From: Paraburkholderia mimosarum LMG 23256 = NBRC 106338
Lineage (GTDB): Bacteria > Pseudomonadota > Gammaproteobacteria > Burkholderiales > Burkholderiaceae
Direction: 5' to 3'
DNA: 64,000 nucleotides
Assembly (NCBI RefSeq): GCF_000739815.1
Contig: NZ_BBJJ01000041.1
Location: 1 to 64,000 of the forward strand
Each line of letters opens with the position of its first letter. Position 1 is the first letter of the stretch. Of the stretch, positions 1 through 10,300 are shown piece by piece. The notes beneath the pieces were generated by a model. That model was not told the DNA's origin. It did no database searches and worked only from the letters and a program-made list of their open reading frames with translations. Made by a program: the position numbers and the translations under genes.

Positions 1-46
1 CTGACATCTTTAATTTGGTCTACGACAGGTGCGCACGGCGAGTCAA

Positions 47-1498
47 CTAGCCAATATCGAGGGTCACGAACATACGTTCTCCATTGCGCAAAACCAGCAG
101 GGCAACCGCATTTCCACTCTTCTCGACTTTCTGCCGGAACTGGTCCGGGTTCGATACGCGCGCGTTATTGACCATCAGAATGATGTCGCCCGGTTCGATC
201 CCGGCGAATGCGGCAGGGCCGACACTCTTTTCGACGCGCACGCCTCCCTTGGCGCCGACTTCGCGCTGTTCGTCGGGCGTCAACCCGCGAACTGTCAAGC
301 CGTCGGGAGCGGTGGCCTGTGCCATGGCAGTTGCCTCCGAAGCGCCTTCGTCAAGTCGGCCGAGTACGACAGCCGTATCGTGAACGGCGTTTGCCCGCCA
401 GTACGCGAGACGTACTGTCGAGCCTGGCTTGAGGTCAGCGACAAGCACCGGCAACTGCGCGGAATCAGTGATTGCGACACCGTTCATCTTCAGGATCACG
501 TCGCCTGGCCGCAGACCTGACCTTGCCGACGGCCCACGTGGCTCGACGGAGCTGACGAGCGCGCCTTCTGGTTTGGTCAGGCCGAACGATTGCGCGAGTG
601 GGCCGCTGACATCCTGGATGACGATACCGAGCCGTCCGTGTTGCGCCTTGTGGAACTGCTGCAACTGCCGCTCGACCTTCATGGCTTCGTCGATTGGGAT
701 AGCGAATGCGAGGCCCTCGGCGTTGCTGACCACAGCGTTGACCGGAGTCTCGATGCCGATTACGTCTCCGTGGAGGTTGAAAACCGGGCTCCCTGCGTCG
801 CCACTTCCTTCAGTCAGGTCCGTCTGGATAAGCGGTATGTACGAATCCTGCGGGAGTGCCCTCGCCATGTTACTGATGATCCCTGCCGTCACCGTGTCGT
901 TCAGACCATAAGGGGACCCAATGGATGCCACCCACTGACCCGCCTTCGCATCGGATGCCGATCCGATCACGACGGTCGTCAGGCCCTTCGCGGGAATCTT
1001 GAGTAGTGCGATTCCGCTGGCAGGGTCGTTGCCGACCAGCTCGGCCTTGAATTCGCGGCCGTCCCTGAGCGTCACCCGGATTCTGGAGGCACCGGTGACA
1101 ACCTTCGAATCGGTGAGAATATATCCGCCGGGGTCGATGACGAAGCCAGAGCCGAGCGTTTGCGATGGGGTTCCATTGGTGTCGCCGAATTCCGATGAAA
1201 ACTGCTGGAACAGGCTGGAAAGTGGATTATTGCCATTTCCCATTGGCGGCCAGAGCGGTGTCATGCTGGCTTGCGGCTTTGCACCCGTTGTGCTGATGTT
1301 GACGATGCCGGCCCCGTTGTCGCGAGCGAGAGCGGAGAAGTCCGTCACAATCGGCGGTGCCTGATCAGGCTTGGCCGCCGCAACACTAGCCGATGCCGAA
1401 CCGGGCCGGGCCTGCGTTGGACCCGGCTGCGCCACGCAGCCCTGTGACATCGCCGCAGCCGTCACGATCGTCAGGCGTTTCAGAATGCCGTACGTCAT
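47..1498 (-). CDS. HtrA/DegP-like protein lacking the catalytic triad
   Basis: The 483-residue product has the HtrA layout: N-terminal export segment (residues 1-22, a Cys at 21 that fits a lipobox poorly), a trypsin-like domain at about 55-275 and two PDZ domains (about 285-385 and 395-480). Aligned by eye with DegP, all three triad positions are changed: the LTNNHV histidine is Lys132 (LTDSKV), the SDIALL aspartate is Gly162 (SGIALL), and the GNSGG serine is Ala235 (GDAGS). The fold-defining segments around them are kept and the frame is open, so this reads as a maintained pseudoprotease, probably a periplasmic chaperone or PDZ scaffold. That role is inferred. A divergent gap separates it from the P-type ATPase. 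Confidence 0.85.
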   Translation of the reverse strand: MTYGILKRLTIVTAAAMSQGCVAQPGPTQARPGSASASVAAAKPDQAPPIVTDFSALARDNGAGIVNISTTGAKPQASMTPLWPPMGNGNNPLSSLFQQFSSEFGDTNGTPSQTLGSGFVIDPGGYILTDSKVVTGASRIRVTLRDGREFKAELVGNDPASGIALLKIPAKGLTTVVIGSASDAKAGQWVASIGSPYGLNDTVTAGIISNMARALPQDSYIPLIQTDLTEGSGDAGSPVFNLHGDVIGIETPVNAVVSNAEGLAFAIPIDEAMKVERQLQQFHKAQHGRLGIVIQDVSGPLAQSFGLTKPEGALVSSVEPRGPSARSGLRPGDVILKMNGVAITDSAQLPVLVADLKPGSTVRLAYWRANAVHDTAVVLGRLDEGASEATAMAQATAPDGLTVRGLTPDEQREVGAKGGVRVEKSVGPAAFAGIEPGDIILMVNNARVSNPDQFRQKVEKSGNAVALLVLRNGERMFVTLDIG

Positions 1499-2418
1499 CT
1501 CGCTACTCCCAATCGGGGTCGCGCCACATGCACTGCGCCCATCAGATGAGACTCCAGGGCGCGATCCCGGGTTGCAACAATTTCAATCTAGGCGGGGATC
1601 GTTAATTGAACCTTAAATCGAATGCAGGAGGCGTGGATGGTCACCTTAAGCACGCTTTAATTCTGCCAACCTACTTTCGAGTCGTGGAAAGCGATATTCA
1701 CTGTCGCGTGCGCCGTCGGGTGTCGGAACAAGCAGTTTTTTTGCCCGGAAGCGTCAGCAGTAGCAGAAAGTGGGGGCGATGCCATGCGCAACGTTTTGCA
1801 TAACTGGATCATGATCGGAAGCAACGCGTACGACGAGTACACGTTCGTGCCCTGGCTGGAAAAGAATGTCTATCGGCGGATGGTCGATCTCAGTCGAATC
1901 TGTATTCAGTGAACCGATCCTGGCGGCAAGGGACGTCGTACGACGATGGTCGCCCGCAATGCGTCGATGAGTCGCAACATTGCTATCGGACTCACGTATC
2001 AGGTTTGCTGGCGCAGCCACTGGCGTCGACGGTATGGTCACAGCTCTGAATAGCGTTACCGAAAGGAACCTGAAGGCGCGCTTTAACAAGCTGCCCATTT
2101 GGCTTGACGTAAATCAACGTGAAGGTCGTTCATGGGCAATAGTCTGACAATCGTCATGACCGTCCTGTACTACAGGCTATGCCGGGTGACGGGCGCGCCT
2201 CTATTTGGTTGACGTTACACACAGGAGGCGACCAGACATCGGCGTGGCGCTACGGAACGGGCGAAACGTATACCGCTTGTGCCACAACCGGATCTGGGTG
2301 GGCAGCCATCGCCAGTATGCCAATCGCAGTTGCCACTGCAGTGACGAGGCGCGCAATTGCAGTTCACGGACCGGACAAGGCGCGACTCGAATTCGGATAG
2401 AGCGGGAGTTGGATTGAT
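1499..2418. other. 920-bp intergenic region
   Basis: This is the divergent gap between the HtrA-like gene and the P-type ATPase. It is visibly AT-richer than its flanks and has no gene I can support. A plus-strand frame of about 43 codons from the ATG at 1783 is open but unrecognised. The notable element is the FNR-like dyad listed separately. Confidence 0.6.
2104..2117 (+). promoter_or_regulatory. FNR/ANR-type binding site
   Basis: TTGACGTAAATCAA matches the FNR/ANR/FixK consensus TTGAT-N4-ATCAA with one mismatch. It lies 302 bp before the ATPase start, so either a long leader or control of the region as a whole must be assumed. Low-oxygen control is inferred from the motif alone. Confidence 0.45.
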
Positions 2419-4893
2419 ATGAACCAGGATCAGCGGACACAGGATAAATCTCAGGTCGAGGCCGATGAGACTCCGGTGAGTGGAAGCCAGGGCCTGACCG
2501 AGGACGAGGCGGCCAGGCGACTGGCGAGGTTTGGCGAGAATGTCCTGAGCGAGCACCACGTTACCGCATTCGAGCGCCTGGCGCGTTTCTTCTGGGGGCC
2601 GATACCCTGGATGATCGAAATCGCCGCCGTCCTGTCTGCAGTGCTTGAGCACTGGGACGATCTCGCCATTATCGTAACCATGCTGCTCGTCAATGCGAGC
2701 GTGGGGTTCTGGCAGGAATTCAAGGCCGACAATGCAATCGCGCTCCTGAAGCAGCGGCTCGCGCTCAAGGCGAGGGTGCGCCGCGACGGCCAGTGGAAGG
2801 ACATCGAAGCTCGCCTGCTCGTTCCGGGGGATCTCGTACAGGTGAAGCTCGGCAACGTGATACCGGCTGATCTGAAGCTCGTGGACGGCGAGTACCTGAG
2901 CGTTGATCAGGCAGCATTGACGGGCGAATCGCTGCCCGTCGACAAGAAGGCTGGCGACGATGCCTATTCCGGTTCGATCGCGAAGCAGGGAGAAATGAGC
3001 GGTGTCGTGACCGCAACCGGCATGCACACGTATTTTGGCAAGACCGCGCACCTGGTCGAACAGGCGAGCACCGTCTCGCACTTTCAGCGCGCCGTGCTGC
3101 GCATTGGCAATTTCCTGATCCTGGTTACGATCGGCCTTGTCCTGCTGATCGGTCTGGCCGCTTTGTTTCGCCGCGATCCTGTGGTCGAGACGATCCAGTT
3201 TGCTCTCATCCTGACGGTCGCATCGATTCCAGTTGCGTTGCCTGCCGTCCTGTCCGTCACGATGGCTATTGGAGCGGAGCGTCTTGCGAAGCTGAAAGCC
3301 ATCGTTTCGCGGCTGGTGGCGATCGAGGAAATGGCGGGCATGGACCTGCTGTGCAGCGATAAAACCGGAACGCTCACCAAAAACGAGTTGACGCTGGGCC
3401 AGATCGAGCCCGCGGCATCGGTCAAGCCTGAAGAACTTATGCTGGCCGCGGCACTGGCCTCTCGCCGCGAGGCGCCGGACGCGATCGACGCCGCCATCCT
3501 CGCCGGCACGCCGTCCGGCGCAACGAATCGCTACACGATCAAAAGCTTTCGCCCGTTCGACCCGGTCGCCAAGCGCGCAGAGGCGGACGTCCAGGGCGAG
3601 GGCCGCGGCTTCAAGGTGACCAAGGGCGCCCCGCAGGTTGTCGTCGACCTCTGCGCACCGGACGAGCACACGCGCCGCACGATCGCGGATAGCGTCGAGC
3701 AGGCGGCGTCGAGAGGGTTTCGCACGCTCGGCGTCGCACGAACCGACGAAACGGGGAAGTGGCACTACCTGGGACTTCTCCCGCTTTTCGACCCGCCGCG
3801 CGACGACTGTGCGCAGACGATCGCGGCCACCCGCGAGATGGGCGTCGTGATCAAGATGGTGACGGGCGATCACGAGGCGATTGCGAAGGAGATCGCGCGG
3901 CAACTCGAGCTTGGCCAGAATATTGTCGTCGCGGAATCGGTTTTCGCACATGACAACGAGGGCGAGCAGCTAGGGCGCATTCTCGCCGCAGATGGTTTTG
4001 CGCGGGTGTTCCCGGAACACAAGTTCCGGATCGTCAAAACGCTGCAGGATGCCGGGCATATCGTTGGCATGACGGGCGACGGTGTGAACGATGCTCCAGC
4101 GCTCAAGCAGGCCGACGTCGGCATCGCGGTGAGCGGCGCGACCGACGCAGCACGCGCTGCGGCCGACCTCGTGCTGACCTCGCCGGGTCTATCGGTTATT
4201 ACGACTGCGATCAAGGAGGCGCGCCGGATCTTCGAGCGCATGACGAGCTACGCGATCTACCGGATCGCCGAAACGATCCGTCTGCTGCTGTTCATGACGG
4301 CAAGCATTCTCGTCTTCAACTTCTATCCGGTGACGGCCATCATGGTGGTGCTGCTCGCGCTGCTCAATGATCTGCCGATCATGATGATCGCGTATGACAA
4401 TGCACCGATGGCCATGAAGCCTGTAAGGTGGGACATGACGCGGGTGCTCACCGTCGCGTCGGCACTCGGCGTTTATGGCGTGATCGAAAGCTTTGGCCTG
4501 TTCTGGCTCGTACGGGATTACCTCGCCTTGCCACTGCCGGTCGTGCAGGCACTCATCTTCCTGAAACTGCTCGTTTCCGGTCACATGACGATCTACCTCA
4601 CGCGCAACAGGGGCGCCGTGTGGCAGCGCCCCTGGCCCAATCTGAAGCTCGTCGTGCCGTGTGAACTGACCCAGCTTGCCGGCACGCTGGTGGTCGTCTA
4701 CGGCCTGTTCATGGCCCCGACCGGCTGGCGTTACGCACTGCTGGTTTGGGCCTACGCGCTGCTGTCGTTCGGTGTGGCAAGCGTGATCAAGATCGCTGTG
4801 TACCGTCTGCTCGATCACCGCGAAGCGAGACAGGAGCGTCATCTGTCACGAGTGGAAGGTAATCTGATGCCGCACGCAACGAAGTTTCGTTGA
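2419..4893 (+). CDS. P3A-type (plasma-membrane H+-ATPase-like) P-type ATPase
   Basis: An 824-residue cation pump of the proton-efflux P-type ATPase group. Visible landmarks are an N-terminal cation-ATPase domain (about 25-95), the actuator motif TGES at 168-171, a membrane segment with the PVALP motif (about 271-275), the phosphorylation motif DKTGTLT with Asp314, the hinge motif TGDGVNDAP and a C-terminal membrane domain with several hydrophobic helices. The protein would expel protons and hold membrane potential using ATP. The start at 2419 follows a purine-rich GGGAG stretch. It leads a plus-strand group with the PhaC-like hydrolase and PPK2. Confidence 0.9.
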   Translation: MNQDQRTQDKSQVEADETPVSGSQGLTEDEAARRLARFGENVLSEHHVTAFERLARFFWGPIPWMIEIAAVLSAVLEHWDDLAIIVTMLLVNASVGFWQEFKADNAIALLKQRLALKARVRRDGQWKDIEARLLVPGDLVQVKLGNVIPADLKLVDGEYLSVDQAALTGESLPVDKKAGDDAYSGSIAKQGEMSGVVTATGMHTYFGKTAHLVEQASTVSHFQRAVLRIGNFLILVTIGLVLLIGLAALFRRDPVVETIQFALILTVASIPVALPAVLSVTMAIGAERLAKLKAIVSRLVAIEEMAGMDLLCSDKTGTLTKNELTLGQIEPAASVKPEELMLAAALASRREAPDAIDAAILAGTPSGATNRYTIKSFRPFDPVAKRAEADVQGEGRGFKVTKGAPQVVVDLCAPDEHTRRTIADSVEQAASRGFRTLGVARTDETGKWHYLGLLPLFDPPRDDCAQTIAATREMGVVIKMVTGDHEAIAKEIARQLELGQNIVVAESVFAHDNEGEQLGRILAADGFARVFPEHKFRIVKTLQDAGHIVGMTGDGVNDAPALKQADVGIAVSGATDAARAAADLVLTSPGLSVITTAIKEARRIFERMTSYAIYRIAETIRLLLFMTASILVFNFYPVTAIMVVLLALLNDLPIMMIAYDNAPMAMKPVRWDMTRVLTVASALGVYGVIESFGLFWLVRDYLALPLPVVQALIFLKLLVSGHMTIYLTRNRGAVWQRPWPNLKLVVPCELTQLAGTLVVVYGLFMAPTGWRYALLVWAYALLSFGVASVIKIAVYRLLDHREARQERHLSRVEGNLMPHATKFR

Positions 4894-4897
4894 CTAC

Positions 4898-4929
4898 GGG
4901 GCCGGTCGTGCGCAAGCCCGCACGGCCCC
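4898..4929 (+). terminator. hairpin after the P-type ATPase
   Basis: The arms GGGGCCG and CGGCCCC enclose a second inner stem (GTGCG/CGCAC), beginning a few bases after the ATPase stop. The stem is strong but no T-run follows, so it may be a partial or Rho-assisted terminator or an mRNA-stabilising hairpin. Confidence 0.5.
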
Positions 4930-4945
4930 GTTACCCATTCACATT

Positions 4946-6076
4946 ATGGAAATGCATATGCCGAAAGAACCCTCGATCAAAACATCCGGGCTGTCGTTGC
5001 TGAGCGTACCCGCATTCTGGCCCGTGGCCATGGCACAGGCACTCCTCGAGGAAGGCGGAGAGCTTTATGCAAGGAACCTCAAGTTCATCGAGGAAGAGAT
5101 CAGGATCCACGAGGAGTCAAGGCCAAAGCTCGCAACGGCGAACCAGATCCGTCTGGACCTGCGCACGATGCTGCTGCGGGACTATGGCAAGCCGGGTGAC
5201 GGGGTACCGACGCTGGTCGTCGCGCCCTATGCAGGACACACCGCGGTGATCGCCGACTACCGCCAGGGGCAGAGCCTCGTCGAAACCTTGCTTGCGAACG
5301 GCATAGGCCATGTGGCGCTAACCGACTGGAAGTCGGCCACGCCCGACATGAAGGACCTGGAAATCGACAACTATCTGGCAGAACTGGTGGTGGCCATTGA
5401 CGACCTGGGCGGGCGCGTGAACCTCGTCGGGCTTTGCCAGGGCGGCTGGACGTCGGCCATGATCGCGGCGCGCTTTCCCCAGAAGGTGGCTAAACTTGTG
5501 CTCGCGGGCTCACCGATCGACACCGATGCCGGAAACGGAGCGATCAAACGGATGGTGCACACGTCGCCGCCGTCGTTCTACGAGGAACTGGTCGAACTGG
5601 GCGGCGGCCTGATGAAAGGTAAATTCATGCTGCAGGGCTGGAAGAACATGCACCCGGACCAGCACTACATCCAGCAGCATGTCGATCTGTACGAGCATAT
5701 CGACGATCCCTCGTACCTCGCGAAGGAGGAAGCGTTCGAGAGCTGGTACGAAAACCCGATCGACCTGCCTGGACGCTGGTACCTCCAGGCGATCACGCAG
5801 CTTTTCAAGGAGAATCGGCTCGCGAAAGGCACGTTCGTCGGGCTGGGCCGCAGGCTCGACCTCCACGAAATCGTCTGCCCCGCGTTTTTGCTCGCGGGTG
5901 CTGCGGACGACATTACCACACCCGAGCAGGTCCTCGACGCCAGCCGGTATCTCGGTACAGCAAAAGACCTGATTGTCCGGAAGACCATCGCGGGCGGGCA
6001 CATTGGTCTATTCATGGGGGCGAGAACGCTGTCGGAACACTGGCCGCAGATCGCCCGTTGGATCGCGGGGCAGTGA
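4946..6076 (+). CDS. PhaC-like alpha/beta hydrolase with Cys nucleophile
   Basis: A 376-residue alpha/beta-hydrolase fold protein. The nucleophile elbow is GLCQGG with Cys164. This is the G-x-C-x-G form typical of polyhydroxyalkanoate synthases, not the serine elbow of depolymerases. The charge-relay Asp lies in AGAADDITTP and the His in IAGGHIGLF near the C-terminus. The length is close to class III PhaC and far short of class I. A PHA-related acyltransferase or thioesterase role is inferred. Three in-frame ATGs (4946, 4952, 4958) make the start uncertain; the last has the best-spaced GGA. A broken paralogue lies at 11688-12158. Confidence 0.75.
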   Translation: MEMHMPKEPSIKTSGLSLLSVPAFWPVAMAQALLEEGGELYARNLKFIEEEIRIHEESRPKLATANQIRLDLRTMLLRDYGKPGDGVPTLVVAPYAGHTAVIADYRQGQSLVETLLANGIGHVALTDWKSATPDMKDLEIDNYLAELVVAIDDLGGRVNLVGLCQGGWTSAMIAARFPQKVAKLVLAGSPIDTDAGNGAIKRMVHTSPPSFYEELVELGGGLMKGKFMLQGWKNMHPDQHYIQQHVDLYEHIDDPSYLAKEEAFESWYENPIDLPGRWYLQAITQLFKENRLAKGTFVGLGRRLDLHEIVCPAFLLAGAADDITTPEQVLDASRYLGTAKDLIVRKTIAGGHIGLFMGARTLSEHWPQIARWIAGQ

Positions 6077-6157
6077 GGTCGATGATCGACGAGGGCGCGT
6101 CGACCGTGCCATGTACATGGCGCCAGGAGGCATGACGCGCAGGCTGGGAGAGGCAGG

Positions 6158-6649
6158 ATGAAAATCGATTCCGCTGACTTTCGGGTACGCGAGGGCGCAC
6201 TGGTTCAACTCGGGAAGTGGCCCACGCGCGTGGCCCCAATCTACAAGTCGAAGAGCCAGTATCACGCCATGCTGGACGAACACATCCGGCAGTTGAGCGA
6301 GCAGCAAAGCCTGCTCTATGCCGACGATCGTTACGCGGTCCTGTTCATCTTCCAGGCGATGGACGCCGCGGGAAAGGATGGAGTGATCAAGCACGTCATG
6401 TCAGGTGTCAATCCACAGGGCTGCCAGGTGTTCAGCTTCAAGCATCCGAGCGCGCAGGAGCTTCAGCACGATTTCCTCTGGCGTACCACGCGCGACCTGC
6501 CTGAGCGCGGCCGCATCGGCATCTTCAACCGCTCGTATTACGAGGAAGTACTGATCCTGCGGGTGCATCCGGAGATACTGGCCGGTGAGGGCGTGGCCTC
6601 CCACGCCAGGCAGCCCGCACCTGCCGCCATGATGGACTGCAGCACGTGA
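6158..6649 (+). pseudogene. ppk2: polyphosphate kinase 2 family, truncated
   Basis: Residues 1 to about 145 match PPK2: the Walker A segment (QAMDAAGKDG), the conserved FSFKHPS stretch and the FNRSYYEEVL motif are all present. After LAGEG the sequence departs from the family and stops at 163 residues, where PPK2 enzymes usually run to about 230-300. The lid and Walker B region is missing and I could not find it in other frames downstream. PPK2 transfers phosphate between polyphosphate and nucleotides; this copy is probably inactive. The GGAGAGGCAGG before the ATG is a good ribosome site. Confidence 0.75.
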
Positions 6650-7365
6650 CGGCGACCGGAGTGATATCCGTCGTTCATCGCTTGCTCCGAATCGGAAAGA
6701 AATTGGCCTGTTTTCCGCACTGAGCGGCTTACGCTCCCATCCTGATCAATATATGCAGCACGACGGCGAGGCTCCACGAGGAGTTACCCGATGAACGCTG
6801 ACTTCTCATTCGAACTGCCAGGGAACCAGGTGCTCATAACGGGCCGTTGTCTCTCGCTAATGGCGTTGCGAAGCGGGCGAGCATACGACCTTCAGGCTTG
6901 GCCGGCAGCAGCAACATCGTCGCCCCGGGGGGTCGAGGCCGTTCATACGTGCTGGGTCGATCGGCCATATCGCTCGGTCGCGCGCGCGAGCGTACCGGAT
7001 GAGTGAATGAAAGCGGAACAGATCGGTGAGCCTTTGCGGGAGGCCCTGCACGCGTCGTGTCCTTCGGCGCCGCCGCATTCCCGCGCCGCCCGCAACCGTA
7101 ATGGTGGAAATCGGCCGGCGCGGTCTGACGGGAGGCTGCAGCCGGCGCCGGGCGCCCCTGCTTCTGGCGACATGGGCTTGCGCTCTGACGGACTCAGCGA
7201 TCTGGAGATCGGGCACGTCACCATCGAGTGTGCGCGGCAGACCGTGGTGCCACAGCGATGCGACTAACGTCGCCATCGTGCGGCATGGCCACACACGAGT
7301 CAACCAGCAAGATAGACTATCAGAGGTGCATTCCTCCATCTGACGCGACGTCCAGGAGAACAACC
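6650..7365. other. 716-bp gap, possible SDR remnant
   Basis: No secure gene. A plus-strand frame at 6791-7006 has a good GAGGAG ribosome site and opens with FELPGNQVLITG, which resembles the first strand and turn of a short-chain dehydrogenase. It then loses similarity at once, so it may be a relic. The rest is GC-rich with no recognisable product. Confidence 0.35.
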
Positions 7366-10300
7366 ATGAACCGCCCGTCGGTCGGCTCTCCTATTACTGC
7401 CACCCATGCCGGTTCAGTCTGGCGATGGATCAGGTGGGGTTTGGTCGTCGCGATTCTGGCGGCCGTCGCCATTGTGGCGCGCATGGTCCAGATCGAAATC
7501 GACACATCGCGCCTGCAAGCGCGCTATCTCTCCGAGCTTACGCGTGACATCGGCTATACGGTCGAGCAAGGGCCGAGCCACCGCATCCGCTTTCCTGCGA
7601 CGAATGGCCCTTACGACGTGAGGCTCGGCTACGCGCAACTGCCGGCGTTCACCGACCGGCTCGAAAGGCACGGCTTCGCGATCGCCGCGCAGGCGCGAGA
7701 TTCGGACCGCATGATCGCGCTGGCCGACGACGGCCTCTTCCTGCCGTATGAGGAAAAGGATCAGGCCGGCATCGTGCTGCGCGACGCGAACGGCGCGATG
7801 CTCTTCCAGACGCGCTATCCGCGGCGTGTCTATGAGAATTTCGACGCAGTGCCGCCCCTCTTGCGCGATTCGCTCGTCTTCATCGAAGACAAGTACCTGC
7901 TCGCCGCCGACCAGCCGAACCGCAATCCGGCCATCGACTGGGGGCGCTTTAGCCGCGCGCTCGTCGATCAGGGCTTGCGCCTTGTGAACCGGCACCAGCA
8001 CACGCCGGGCGGCAGCACGCTCGCCACGCAGCTCGAGAAGTTCCGCCACTCCACGGGCGGGCGCACCGCCACGCCGCCAGAGAAGCTGCGCCAGATCGCG
8101 TCGGCCTCGGTGCGCGCCTACCTCGACGGTCCGCAGACGATGCCCGCGCGCCAGAAGATCCTCGTACACTACCTGAATTCCGTGCCGCTCTCGGCGAGGC
8201 CGGGCGTGGGCGAGATCAACGGCATCGGCGACGGCCTCGCGGCCTGGTACGGACGCGACTTCGGCGATGTCAATCGCATCCTGCGCGAGCCCATTTCGAA
8301 CTCGACGCTCGACGAGCAGGCGCTCGCGTTCCGGCAGGTGCTTTCACTGCTGATCGCCCAGCGAGCGCCGTCGTATTTCCTGCAGAAGAACAACGACGCG
8401 CTTGCGAAGCTCACCGACAGCTATCTGCGTCTGCTCGCAAACGGCGCCGTGATCTCGCCCGCGCTGCGCGACGCCGCACTCGCGACGCAGCTCACGCTCA
8501 ACCGCTCGAAGCCCGCGCCGCGCCCGGCGGTCCCCTACGCCGAGCGCAAGGCGGTGCTCACGATGCGCACGCAGTTGATGCAGGCGCTCGGGCTGAAGAC
8601 GATCTACGATGTCGACCGCCTCGATCTATCGGCAACGTCCACCCTCGACAACGCCGTCCAGCTGGCCGTGAGCGATCGCCTCGCCGATGCCGAGACCATG
8701 GATGGCGCACGCGCGGCAGGAATCGTGGGCTTCGAGATGCTGCGACCTGCCGACGATCCATCAAAGATCGCGTACAGCTTCACGCTGTTCGAGCGGCGCG
8801 GCGGCGAGAATCTCGTGCGCGTGCAGACCGATAGCGTGAACGAGCCGTTCGACATCAATTCCGGCGCACGCCTGAATCTCGGCTCGACGGCGAAGCTGCG
8901 CACGCTTATCACGTATTTGCAGATCGTGAGCGCGCTGCACGCGAAGTATGCCAACGAAGATGCGAAGACGCTGCGTGCGATGATTCCGCAGGTCGATCCG
9001 AGCGATGCGCTCACGCGCTGGGTGCTCGACTATCTCTCGACGACGCCCGACCGTTCGCTGACTGCCATGCTCGAAGCGGCCGTGCAACGCAAGTATTCGG
9101 CGAATCCGGGTGAGGTCTTCTATACGGGCGGCGGCGCGCAGACGTTCAACAATTTCGAGTCGAGTGACAACTCGCAGATCCTCACCGTGCAGCAGGCCTT
9201 CCAGTATTCGGTGAATCTCGTGTTCGTGCGGCTCATGCGCGACATCGTCCACTACGAGATGATCCAGACTTCAGGGCCGCCCTCGGCTTACCTCGACGAT
9301 CCGGCCGTGCGCAATCGCTACCTCACGCAGTTCGCCGACGGCGAAAGCCAGGTCTACATGCAGCGCTTCTACACGCGCTACGCGGGCAGGAGCAACGACG
9401 AGGCGCTGCAGATCCTGCTGCAGCACACTCGCAAGGGCCCGGCGCGGATCGCGACGGTGCTGCGCAGCGTGAACCCGAACGGGGGGCTGGCGTGGTTCAA
9501 CGCGCAGATGCGCGCGCAACTGAAGAACACCCAGTTCCAGTGGCTCGACGACGAAGACCTCGCCAGGTACTACACCAGGTACGCGATCGACAAGTTCAAC
9601 CTCAACGACCGCGGCTATATCGCCGGCATCCATCCGCTCGAACTGTGGCTGCTGAACTACCTGCGCGTGCATCCCGATGCGACGCTCGCCGAAGTCCAAC
9701 AGCAAAGCCACGACGCGCGCCTCTATACGTACAGGTGGCTCTTCAAGACGCGTTATCACGCCACGCAGGACCGGCGCATCCGCCACATGATCGAGCTGAA
9801 GGCCTACGTCGCGATCGGCAGGTCGTGGCGTGCGCTCGGCTATCCGTTCGACAACATCACGCCATCGTATGCCTCGGCCATCGGCGCGTCTGGCGACCGG
9901 CCGTCGGCGCTCGCGTATCTGATCGGTCTCGTCTCCAGCAACGGCGAGAAGCTGCCGACGCATAGCTTCGAATCGCTCGACTTCGCACGCGGCACGCCAT
10001 ACGAGACGAGCTTCGTGCACGCAGATAACCCGCCGCAGCCGCTGATCTCGGCGCAGATCTCGCAGGTGGTGCGCGAGCTGCTCACGTCAGTGGTGGAGGG
10101 CGGCACCGCGAAGCGCCTCGCCGCTGGCATGACGCTCCCGGATGGCAAGACGCTGACGGTCTATGGCAAGACCGGCACAGGCGACCAGCGTTTCAACGTC
10201 TACGCAAGGGGCGCACACCTGATCGAGTCGCGCAAGGTCAATCGCTGTGCGACCTTCGTCTTTGTGATCGGCGGCCGCTTCTATGGTGCGATCACAGCCT

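Noticed and set aside
2215..3951. Long open frame (578 codons) antisense to the P-type ATPase.
   Set aside because: Arg/His/Asp-rich shadow of a strongly conserved GC-rich gene, without ribosome site or recognisable domain.
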